From Carboxylicivirga sediminis (GTDB lineage Bacteria; Bacteroidota; Bacteroidia; Bacteroidales; Marinilabiliaceae): a DNA stretch of 64,000 nucleotides. The stretch is taken from contig NZ_JAGTAR010000005.1 in NCBI RefSeq assembly GCF_018156225.1, positions 121,225-185,224 on the forward strand. The letters are read 5' to 3'. The position numbers and the translations under genes were made by a program. Positions 25,930 through 33,279 of this stretch are shown in pieces. Below the pieces are notes generated by a model, which saw nothing but the letters and a program-made list of their open reading frames with translations, had not been told where the DNA came from and ran no database searches. The stretch's first letter is position 1. Every line of letters begins with the position of its first letter.

Positions 25930-26460
25930 TTAGTTTTGATTTGCTCCTACCGATTGAATGTAATACACGCCAAACAATTCTTTCTTTTTTTTGCGGAGAT
26001 TATATTCCGACTCAAAACGAACCGAACGCAGTTTACCCGCAGCTGAATGATGCTCCAACTCATCCAGCAGTCTTAATAACTTTTTAAAGGCCCCTTGTAC
26101 CTTTAGCTGATAGGTAACAACCGATAGTTCATCTTTTGTAAAGACATGCTTAATGGGTATTTCGTTTAAAACAAGCTTATTCTTTTTACAATAATTGGCA
26201 GCTTTCTCAATCAGGTACGGACTGGCATCTTCGCCAGAGGCATCACCAATCAAGCGCTCCACATCTTCCAGCTGTTGTTCTATCTGCTGTAATCGACGGG
26301 GTGCATCCTGTATACCCATTAGCTGCTCTCTTCGATGATCCAGTTGTTCTTTCAGCTCAAAGGTTTTATTGACGCCCAACTTAAAGCTCAACCAAATTAG
26401 TATCACCGCTCCAACCAGCATTAGGTAAAACTTCTTTTTATTGCTAAGGTTATCAAACAT
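25930..26460 (-). CDS. GspM/PilO-like inner-membrane assembly protein
   Basis: 176 residues: short cytoplasmic N-terminus, one membrane helix (about 11-28, FYLMLVGAVILIWLSFKL), a coiled coil (about 32-75, Glu/Gln/Leu/Arg-rich), then a ferredoxin-like alpha/beta domain (about 78-170: YLIEKAANYCKKNKLVL, VVTYQLKVQGAFKKLLRLLDELE). That is the PilO/GspM architecture; FKKLLRLLDELE followed by a beta strand is typical of PilO. Such proteins pair with PilN/GspL in the periplasm. Its ATG overlaps the stop of the GspL/PilN-like gene by one base. Confidence 0.75.
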   Translation of the reverse strand: MFDNLSNKKKFYLMLVGAVILIWLSFKLGVNKTFELKEQLDHRREQLMGIQDAPRRLQQIEQQLEDVERLIGDASGEDASPYLIEKAANYCKKNKLVLNEIPIKHVFTKDELSVVTYQLKVQGAFKKLLRLLDELEHHSAAGKLRSVRFESEYNLRKKKKELFGVYYIQSVGANQN

Positions 26461-27647
26461 CAGAATAAGAGTTTAAGGTTAAACTTTGCCGGCACATCCG
26501 CTTCATCCTGACTATATGAAACCAAATCCACTTCTTTTACCCAATCCTCTCTTTTCAGTTGACTCAGCCACTTATGAATGGCTAAAGCATCTGTTGTTTC
26601 TCCAACAATTAGTATTGTATTTTCCTCAAATTGTATTTCTTTACTTTTCTGAACCTTACTCACTTCAGGATGCATGGCTATCTGGGTTAAGGTCAGATTG
26701 GCCGGCATCAATTCCACCAACCTATCGCAATACCAGGCAAAGGAAGTCTGTCCTTCCAGACCACCTTTGAGCACTAGCTCCCTCTTAACAGCTAAATCAC
26801 TCTCAGCTTCTTTAAGTTGCTTGAGAATGTTTTCATTTAAGGCATATTGTCCAGATATCTGGTTATAATCTTTGTTGTATTTATCAAAGAATAAGTAGTT
26901 AACAAACAAACCGATAAACAATGCTACCAATACCGACCAGCCGGCATAAAACATCAGTCTCTTATAACTGTATTCTTCCAGCAGTGCTTTGCTAAATGCA
27001 TCACTCCCCAGCCTTGCTTCAAAAAAGCTGATGCACAATGCCAACAGTGGCAAATGAGGACCAGAAATAACGTCATCCCCAAACTTATATCCACTAATGC
27101 TTTCATCTGATAAAGGTTTAGCAGTAGTTATTTCATTGTGTTCAATGTTCAACACATAGGAACCCGCTATAATTTTTCCTTCTAGTGAAAGACTAGCAAT
27201 CAACGGGGCAATGCACATAGGCCCAACACTGATCTCAATAATGTCTTTAATATACTTCTGAACGTTTAAATACACCTCCTGTAAGGTTTCCGTTCGTATA
27301 ATGGCAACAAATCCGGTTTTACCCTGACGATATGGATACAATTCGAAATCCTCAATATTGGGAACGAGCTGACCAGTCAATTCACCATTATCATCAAACT
27401 GAGCTTTCTTAATTAACACTCCCCAACCTTGTATATTGATTATAACAGGTGCTTTGTCTGGCAAAAAACGCTCTAATTCTTTCTCTGACTGGATCGAGCT
27501 TTTTCGATCAACTACCTTATAGTCCCCCTTTCTATTCTCAAGAACAAGGGCATTATAGCTCCAGCTCTCTTTATTATTCAAACAAACAGAGACAGCTGCC
27601 ACTCTTGAGCAGGTTGCCAATAGCTTATGTTGCAGTAGGTGATTCAA
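26460..27647 (-). CDS. GspL-like protein (PilM-like cytoplasmic part joined to PilN-like part)
   Basis: 395 residues. An N-terminal actin-like/PilM-type half (about 1-220) lacks a clear ATP site; one membrane helix at about 235-255 (LMFYAGWSVLVALFIGLFVNYLFF); a coiled coil; then a PilN-like domain (about 285-395: CDRLVELMPANLTLTQIAMH, FEENTILIVGETTDALAIHKWLSQLK). This is the order of GspL, or of PilM and PilN fused. It would couple the GspE ATPase to the periplasmic platform. It begins one base after the secretin stop and runs into the GspM-like gene, so the D-L-M order is compact. Confidence 0.72.
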   Translation of the reverse strand: MNHLLQHKLLATCSRVAAVSVCLNNKESWSYNALVLENRKGDYKVVDRKSSIQSEKELERFLPDKAPVIINIQGWGVLIKKAQFDDNGELTGQLVPNIEDFELYPYRQGKTGFVAIIRTETLQEVYLNVQKYIKDIIEISVGPMCIAPLIASLSLEGKIIAGSYVLNIEHNEITTAKPLSDESISGYKFGDDVISGPHLPLLALCISFFEARLGSDAFSKALLEEYSYKRLMFYAGWSVLVALFIGLFVNYLFFDKYNKDYNQISGQYALNENILKQLKEAESDLAVKRELVLKGGLEGQTSFAWYCDRLVELMPANLTLTQIAMHPEVSKVQKSKEIQFEENTILIVGETTDALAIHKWLSQLKREDWVKEVDLVSYSQDEADVPAKFNLKLLF

Positions 27648-27648
27648 T

Positions 27649-29541
27649 TTAGCTGATTATGGTTGGTTTGATAAATATATTCAGTTTAGACTCTGATTTG
27701 GATTTTACCCTGGATGAAAATAGCCATTTAACAAAAGGTATCCGCGCCAATAAGGGCACTCCACTTGTTGTATTGCGCTTATTGGCTTCCTCAAGTCCGC
27801 CCAGCAGAATCATTTCCTGATCACGAACGCGAATAAGTGATTCAAACTTGCGAGATACTTTCCCCGGCGGAGCATTCTTCTCAATCCGTTCTGTAAAGTC
27901 ACTCTGTTCCACACTAATTTTTAAAGTAACTTCCTGATTACCGGCCACCAATGGGCGAATATCTATTTTCAACTCTGCCTCAACAGGTTTGTACGTGGTT
28001 GTCTTCTGAGAAGATGACGTAACTGTTCCATACATTACATTTAGCTCCTCCTTATAATATTCTGTGCGACCAATACTCATAGTAGCTTTGTGACCGTTCA
28101 TGGTTGACAGCTGGGGGGTGGAACGCACTTCTATCACCCCATTCTCTTCGAGCGCCTGCAAAGTCATGTAAAAATTAGGATTAACCTTACCCAGATTGAC
28201 CCAACCGTGCCCGTTGATGCCATCAATAATCTTATTGATATCGCCGGCGCCAATGGTCATGTCTACCGATGGCAATACCGTCCCACCTGAAGTAACAGGC
28301 TCTTCAGCAATACCAGCTGAGATACCAGTGGACAAGGCGCGCGAATCCTTATTGTCTATGATTACCACTTCAATCAGAATAACCGGCACAATTTTGTCGA
28401 CTTGCTTAAGAAACCCGCATAAATAGTCAAGACGATCATTGGTTCCGGCCAGCACCAGACTGTTTAAATCCGGATACTCAATAATATCCACTCCTTCCTT
28501 TAAGTTTTCAGGAATAATATGCACCAATGAATCAATGGTTCGGTAACGCATCTGCACCAGACGTACATCTTTCATCTCCATCGTTTCGCGCGGGCCAACC
28601 CACCAGGTCTCATTCATCTGCCTGGCAGACGTATTAAGGCCTGCAAATACATCTTCCATCAACTTAAGTAATGACACCCCCTTAACATCTATGGTAACCC
28701 TATCACTAACCTCACCTATCACCTGGTAAGGCACTGTTAAGGGTTCAAACACTTTAACTAATAACTCCTTGAGATCTGCATTCTCTGCTTTCACATCAAT
28801 GGAATCAATAGTGTATGGATGTACCACCAGAAACCCTGGTTCATTATTTCCTTTAGACTGATTAAAGTTATTACCTCGCTGATTAGAAACCTGAGTGTTG
28901 TTAATCTTCACGCTTGGCTCAAACAAATAAAAACCATCCTCCGTCTTTTGCACCTTAAAGTTATTTCCAACAGCCATCTTCTCAAGGGCATTATCAAAAG
29001 GCATTTCCCGAATGTATGAACGAACATTTATTCCATTGGTACCCGGTGTAACAACCACATTTTTGCCGGTTTGCCGTGTAATCTCACGAGCCACCTGCTC
29101 AATGGAAGCCCCATTAACCTCGATGGAAACAACCTGATTATCTGCACTGTACTCTATTATAATAGATGGAGGTGGTGGAGGATTAGGTATAATTACGCGG
29201 CGTATATTAAGGATATTGCCAATAATACTGATCTCCACAGGATAGTTACTCTGAATAAACAGCAATAAGTCTTTTACCTGTACATTACTAAAGTTATTGC
29301 TAACCATCTGGTTTAGTCCGGGATCTAAATTTACATTCAAGCCTGCTTCATTAGCTATACCTCTGATGAACTCATGCAAAGGCAATTCGTTCACCGTAAA
29401 ATCAACTCGTTCCGTTAATGCAGGCGTGGTTTTTGAAAGGCTATCAAGTATTTGCACAAAGGAATCTGTGTTAGTTTGAGCAGATAGCCTGTTAGTTAAT
29501 ATAAATAGAGTCAGAATAAGTAGTAAACGGTTCAGGTTCAT
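27649..29541 (-). CDS. Secretin, GspD/PilQ-like outer-membrane channel
   Basis: 630 residues. Signal peptide (about 1-22, ending RLSAQ). A first short STN/N0 domain (about 45-115, ELPLHEFIRGIANEAGLNV), a second STN-like domain (about 135-210), a NolW/N-type domain (about 255-345), and the secretin core (about 380-628) with VIEVRSTPQLSTMNGHKA and the signature QEMILLGGLEEANKRNTTSGVPLLARIPF, ending LNIFIKPTII. These are the standard marks of a type II/IV secretin. It would form the outer-membrane gate through which the pseudopilus pushes cargo. No C-terminal S domain is visible. A gap of 117 bases separates it from gspE upstream. Confidence 0.93.
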   Translation of the reverse strand: MNLNRLLLILTLFILTNRLSAQTNTDSFVQILDSLSKTTPALTERVDFTVNELPLHEFIRGIANEAGLNVNLDPGLNQMVSNNFSNVQVKDLLLFIQSNYPVEISIIGNILNIRRVIIPNPPPPPSIIIEYSADNQVVSIEVNGASIEQVAREITRQTGKNVVVTPGTNGINVRSYIREMPFDNALEKMAVGNNFKVQKTEDGFYLFEPSVKINNTQVSNQRGNNFNQSKGNNEPGFLVVHPYTIDSIDVKAENADLKELLVKVFEPLTVPYQVIGEVSDRVTIDVKGVSLLKLMEDVFAGLNTSARQMNETWWVGPRETMEMKDVRLVQMRYRTIDSLVHIIPENLKEGVDIIEYPDLNSLVLAGTNDRLDYLCGFLKQVDKIVPVILIEVVIIDNKDSRALSTGISAGIAEEPVTSGGTVLPSVDMTIGAGDINKIIDGINGHGWVNLGKVNPNFYMTLQALEENGVIEVRSTPQLSTMNGHKATMSIGRTEYYKEELNVMYGTVTSSSQKTTTYKPVEAELKIDIRPLVAGNQEVTLKISVEQSDFTERIEKNAPPGKVSRKFESLIRVRDQEMILLGGLEEANKRNTTSGVPLLARIPFVKWLFSSRVKSKSESKLNIFIKPTIIS

Positions 29542-29658
29542 AGATTTTTTTTCGTATTTGGACTGAGACGTGTGTCGGATAGTAAAAATAATGAATATTG
29601 CTTTTACATTACTGTTGAAAATGTTAAATCTAATAATTTAGAAAGTGTTTAATCAGTC

Positions 29659-31086
29659 TTAGTGCATAGATAAAATAGGATAGACCTCTTCAAGGCTGGT
29701 TTGTCCGTCATTAAACATGTCGAATGCCACTTCTGAAAGGTTCATAATATGTTTCTCCTTTAAATATTCGGATACATCAAAGGCCTCGTGACGAATACTC
29801 TCCTTTAACTGACTGTCAATCGGTATTATCTCATACAAGGCCCTGCGTCCACGATACCCGGTATAAAAGCACTTGCTACATCCACCTGGCACATAGTGTT
29901 TATTAATTTTGACTGGCGCAGTAAACCCTGCCGGATAATCAGCCTCATCAAAATCAACCTGTTTCTTACATTCACAAAGACAACGCACGAGGCGCTGGGC
30001 AACCGATAGATTAAATGTAGAGGCCACCAAATAAGCAGGTACGCCCATATCCACTAATCGAGTAACTGTTCCCCAGGCCGAATTGGTATGCACTGTACTC
30101 AACACCAGGTGGCCGGTTAAGGCAGCTCTCACAGCCATACGTGCTGTTTCGGTATCACGTATCTCACCCACCATGATGATGTCGGGGTCTTGCCGCAGAA
30201 AAGTTCGCATGGCACTGGCAAAATCAAGACCAATGGCCTCCTTCAATTGCACCTGATTAATACCTTCCAGGGTATATTCAATCGGGTCTTCAATAGTAAG
30301 TATATTAGTATGCTCCTTGTTCAACATCTTAAGGGTCGCATACAAGGTGGTGGTTTTACCCGAACCTGTGGGACCACTGATTAACACGATACCATTGGGT
30401 TTTCTAACGCCTTCGAGGTAATCATCCAATTGTTCTTTTTGAAACCCAAGGATGTCCAAATCAATTTGGGTGGCATCCCGGTTAAGCAAACGCAATACAG
30501 TCTTCTCACCATGCAAGGTAGGCAATACCGACACACGGATATCAAACTTACGGCCGTTCTCATTGAAGATGATACGTCCATCCTGTGGCAGGCGCTTTTC
30601 TGCTATATCCAGGTTAGCTTTAATCTTAATCTTATTAGTGAGTGCCGGGTAATCATTCACACCTATCACATAACGTTCCACCAGCTTACCATCGATACGA
30701 AAACGCACCCTGCAGCGCTCTTCATAGGCTTCCAGATGAATATCACTACTCTTGATGCGGGCAGCTTCTTCAATCATCTGGCTCAATAAATCGGCACCAG
30801 CACGCATAGACAGCTCCTTTGCGCCTTCTCCGGCCTGCTCCCGTTCGTCACGCGGATAATAGCGACTTAAGTGCTCTATTATCCATCCATCCGGCTTTGC
30901 TTCCAACAATATATCTTTGCCTAATAGCACCAATAGCTCATTATCCAGTTCATCTTTTTCAAAGTGCTCTTCTGAAAAATAAAAAGTAATTGAATCTGAC
31001 ACGCTTTCTTTCGGTAAAATATGATAATGCCAGGCTTGATCGGTGGTGATTAATTGCTTAAGTTCGGTGCTTAGGGTGAATTCCAT
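29659..31086 (-). CDS. GspE/PilB-like secretion ATPase
   Basis: 475 residues. A short N-terminal domain (about 1-90) precedes the GspE core. Walker A GPTGSGKTT at about 238-246, Asp box region GEKTVLRLL before it, Walker B DPDIIMVGEIRD at about 300-311, and the His box GHLVLSTVHTNSA follow. A four-Cys zinc site is present (CLCECKK ... GGCSKCFYTGYRGR). The hexameric ATPase drives pseudopilus extension through GspF. Shorter than many PilB proteins because the N-terminal MshEN domain is absent or reduced. No PilT-like retraction ATPase lies in the island, which favours a secretion role over twitching. Confidence 0.94.
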   Translation of the reverse strand: MEFTLSTELKQLITTDQAWHYHILPKESVSDSITFYFSEEHFEKDELDNELLVLLGKDILLEAKPDGWIIEHLSRYYPRDEREQAGEGAKELSMRAGADLLSQMIEEAARIKSSDIHLEAYEERCRVRFRIDGKLVERYVIGVNDYPALTNKIKIKANLDIAEKRLPQDGRIIFNENGRKFDIRVSVLPTLHGEKTVLRLLNRDATQIDLDILGFQKEQLDDYLEGVRKPNGIVLISGPTGSGKTTTLYATLKMLNKEHTNILTIEDPIEYTLEGINQVQLKEAIGLDFASAMRTFLRQDPDIIMVGEIRDTETARMAVRAALTGHLVLSTVHTNSAWGTVTRLVDMGVPAYLVASTFNLSVAQRLVRCLCECKKQVDFDEADYPAGFTAPVKINKHYVPGGCSKCFYTGYRGRRALYEIIPIDSQLKESIRHEAFDVSEYLKEKHIMNLSEVAFDMFNDGQTSLEEVYPILSMH

Positions 31087-31105
31087 AGAATCGGGTTGAG
31101 TGTAA

Positions 31106-31558
31106 TTAAGTAATGAATAAATAGCCCTGATAAAACATGAGCAAGACAGCCATAATGCCTGCCAGAGGTATAGTCAGGCCTTCCTCTCCTGTACGCCTTT
31201 TGATGATTATGGCAAACGCCGTACTCAGCAAGCAGGAAACGATGATGAAGAACAAATACTGCAAGGGCATCAGGTAGAAAGCGAGTAGCAACATCATCAA
31301 TACATCGCCCCAGCCAAAGGCATCATTAAAAAAATCGAGCCGGCGATTGCGCACCTTGAGCCAAAGCGCCACCATGGCGATTTGTAGCAGACCAATTCCC
31401 ACATTAACTACTACCATGGGCCATTGCCAAAGGTTTTGGTACAAATGAATACCTGCTAAAACAAAAGCAGCCATATAAAGAACCAATGGAATCAGCCGCG
31501 ACTTAAAATCGAACCAGGCAATGCCGGCTAATGCACCCAGATGCAGCAGTAACCACAT
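31106..31558 (-). CDS. Minimal prepilin peptidase (A24 family, peptidase domain only)
   Basis: 150 residues with about five membrane helices. The two aspartates of the GxGD-type family are visible: AWFDFKSRLIP near residue 17 and AFGWGDVLMM near residue 80. It cleaves the leader of prepilins at the Gly boundary. The N-terminal methyltransferase domain with its zinc Cys motifs, present in full-length PilD/GspO, is absent, so this is the short form seen in TadV/CpaA- and archaeal-like enzymes. It starts at the base where the pilin gene ends and is followed by gspE after 19 bases. Confidence 0.88.
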   Translation of the reverse strand: MWLLLHLGALAGIAWFDFKSRLIPLVLYMAAFVLAGIHLYQNLWQWPMVVVNVGIGLLQIAMVALWLKVRNRRLDFFNDAFGWGDVLMMLLLAFYLMPLQYLFFIIVSCLLSTAFAIIIKRRTGEEGLTIPLAGIMAVLLMFYQGYLFIT

Positions 31559-31977
31559 TAGTCCTTGGTTACTTCCACCAGGTTTTTATCCTGGTCAATC
31601 TCCCAAATGTTAAACACCCCATCACCATCGAAATCTACAACAGCAGTAGCTCGTGCCTTAAATGTATTGGGTCCTACTTCAACCACCTCAATGCGGTAGT
31701 TGGCTTTACCCCCATCACTCACCAACAACTCCTGCTCGAAATCAACAGCAGATAATTCCTCGTTGTATTTAGAGTGCATATAAAAATGCGTTTTCTGTAA
31801 TGAGTGTAAGTGATTTAACTGTAATTGGGCCTCCTGGCTTTTAGCCTTGGAGATTAAGGGCATCAGGTTGGGCAATGCAATTAATAAAAGAATGCCAATG
31901 ATAACCAATACCACTAACACCTCAGGAAGTGTGAAGCCTTTAACTTGCTTACTAATAGCCTTATTCAATAATTTCAT
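31558..31977 (-). CDS. Major pseudopilin, GspG-like, with a Ca-binding-type loop
   Basis: 139 residues. Prepilin leader MKLLNKAISKQVKG followed by FTLPEVLVVLVIIGILLLIALP with Glu at mature position 5. The soluble part includes HSLQKTHFYMHSKYNEEL, typical of pilin-core helices, and a C-terminal VVDFDGDGVFNIWEIDQDKNLVEV; the DFDGDGVF loop resembles a calcium site, and GspG pseudopilins do bind calcium near the C-terminus. First gene of the secretion block, so probably the abundant subunit. The promoter-like TATACTTGTA lies about 100 bases upstream. Confidence 0.87.
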   Translation of the reverse strand: MKLLNKAISKQVKGFTLPEVLVVLVIIGILLLIALPNLMPLISKAKSQEAQLQLNHLHSLQKTHFYMHSKYNEELSAVDFEQELLVSDGGKANYRIEVVEVGPNTFKARATAVVDFDGDGVFNIWEIDQDKNLVEVTKD

Positions 31978-32075
31978 ACTTTTAGATTTAGGTATTATTC
32001 CGATTTAACATCGGCATTAACCATTGCAATTTCACTGTTTCGTTTAAGGCTCACATTGAAATGCAATTGGTATTA

Positions 32076-32083
32076 CAAGTATA
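32076..32083 (-). promoter_or_regulatory. Promoter-like core TATACTTG of the T2SS block
   Basis: Minus strand TATACTTGTA, identical to the core in both YD cassette leaders; about 100 bases before the GspG-like ATG. Confidence 0.45.
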
Positions 32084-32230
32084 CTAATAACGGATATTCT
32101 TTCATAATATTGGAGAAGTTAAAAATGAATATTCTGGCAGTAATTAAATCGGATGATAAATAATTTTATACATACAATAACCTATCACCGATTAAAACAC
32201 AAAAAAAACTGCATAAGCATTGTACCTTTA

Positions 32231-32450
32231 AAACGGATAACTATCGGTTTTAAGATCGATAAGCATCGGTTTTCGAAGCAATATAAATGACAACTTCGCC
32301 GAATCTAACGAGTAGTCTGTGACCATAAATCATATTTGCATTAAAAAGCCACGCTATTGCTAACGAGGCTTTCTATTATCATTTGCTTTGCAATGTTAGT
32401 TGCAAACTAACAGCTATCTCAAACGAAGTCACAGACTTCGCTCAGCTCCG
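32231..32450. repeat. Hairpin-rich intergenic repeat, copy B
   Basis: Closest to copy A at 13190: shares cggat..actatc, gataagcatcggtttt, cttcgccgaatctaacga, tagtctgtga, catatttgcattaaaaagcc, the gccacg/cgaggc stem, caatgttagtt and gaagtcacagacttcgctca with the same order and spacing. Confidence 0.78.
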
Positions 32451-32602
32451 TGCGTCATTGATTGACACTACTGCGAGCTGGGGTAATGCAATTATACTAA
32501 ATAGTACACTGTTTTCATAATATTGAAAGCGTTAATAACACCAATGCTAAATTTCTATTTTTTAGCATCAAGCTAAAATGATTCCAAATATCAATCTTTT
32601 AC

Positions 32603-32795
32603 CCGGCGAAGTTTGCAACTTCGTCGAACAGCACAAGTATTCTGTGTTTACAAAACATATTTGCATTAAAAAAGCCACGCTATCACTAACGTGGCTTTCT
32701 ATTATTGTTTGCTTCGCAATGTTAGTTACAAACTAACAGCTATCGAACGAAGTTACAAACTGCGCTCATACAGTTAATCATTCTACGGCGAGCTG
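32603..32795. repeat. Hairpin-rich intergenic repeat, copy C
   Basis: Shares cggcgaagtttgcaacttcg, aacatatttgcattaaaaa, gccacg...cgtggc, ttctattattgtttgctt and caatgttagtt with copy A; lacks its first hairpin. Lies directly downstream of the last gene of YD cassette 2. Confidence 0.78.
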
Positions 32796-32805
32796 AGGTA
32801 CTATT

Positions 32806-33279
32806 TTACTTCCTATCAATACTTAAACTCTTAAATAACCTTCTTAATAACCATATAAACAGGATTAATAAAACAGTATTCAAAAGAATTACAAAAATAA
32901 AAGTAAAATAATAGTCCGTTACTTTTGTATTTGGCGAGATTTTTTTTCCCCCTTCCAAGGTTACCATTGAAATAATTTTATTACCATCATAGTAAGAAAT
33001 CCGTACTTGCTCTCCTAATAAACTATCAATCGCTGGCAGTTCAATTCTCCAAAAAGTTTGTGAATAGTAAAAGGTATTGCCATTAACCGTTGTAAATTTG
33101 TATAATTTCTCTTTTTTTTGCTCAATAATCTCCTTCAATTCAATATTTGCATAGCATGCTTTATTAGTAATATTTTTAAATCTGAAAGAAAAAGATGTAA
33201 AAATGATTAATAATATTCCAACAATTATTAATTGTATAGAAATACTCGATGTATGATAAACTCTAAAAAACTCCACCAC
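32806..33279 (-). CDS. Small two-helix membrane protein downstream of YD protein 2; candidate immunity protein
   Basis: 157 residues. Membrane helices at about 14-31 (ISIQLIIVGILLIIFTSF) and about 125-148 (FTFIFVILLNTVLLILFIWLLRRLF) enclose a beta-rich domain (about 40-115, NTFYYSQTFWRIELPAID, LGEQVRISYYDGNKII) that would lie outside the cytoplasm; the layout recalls DUF3592-type proteins. It overlaps the 3' end of the giant YD gene by 17 bases, so translation is coupled. It is not similar to the protein in the same place in cassette 1, as expected if each matches a different C-terminus. The immunity role is inferred from position. Confidence 0.55.
   Translation of the reverse strand: MVEFFRVYHTSSISIQLIIVGILLIIFTSFSFRFKNITNKACYANIELKEIIEQKKEKLYKFTTVNGNTFYYSQTFWRIELPAIDSLLGEQVRISYYDGNKIISMVTLEGGKKISPNTKVTDYYFTFIFVILLNTVLLILFIWLLRRLFKSLSIDRK

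Larger units (their letters stand above)
31978..32805. other. Intergenic region between YD cassette 2 and the T2SS block
   Basis: 828 bases with no credible gene. It holds the putative T2SS promoter (near 32076) and two copies of the hairpin-rich repeat (32231-32450 and 32603-32795). Confidence 0.7.

Noticed and set aside
8580..31977. T2SS-like genes considered as a type IVa twitching pilus or competence system
   Set aside because: No PilT-type retraction ATPase, no ComEC/ComEA, and a GspL/GspM/GspC-like set points to a secretion-type machine, though the two families are hard to separate.
32300..32340. Hairpin repeats considered as a tRNA or small RNA gene
   Set aside because: No cloverleaf, no CCA, and three diverged copies; treated as intergenic repeats.
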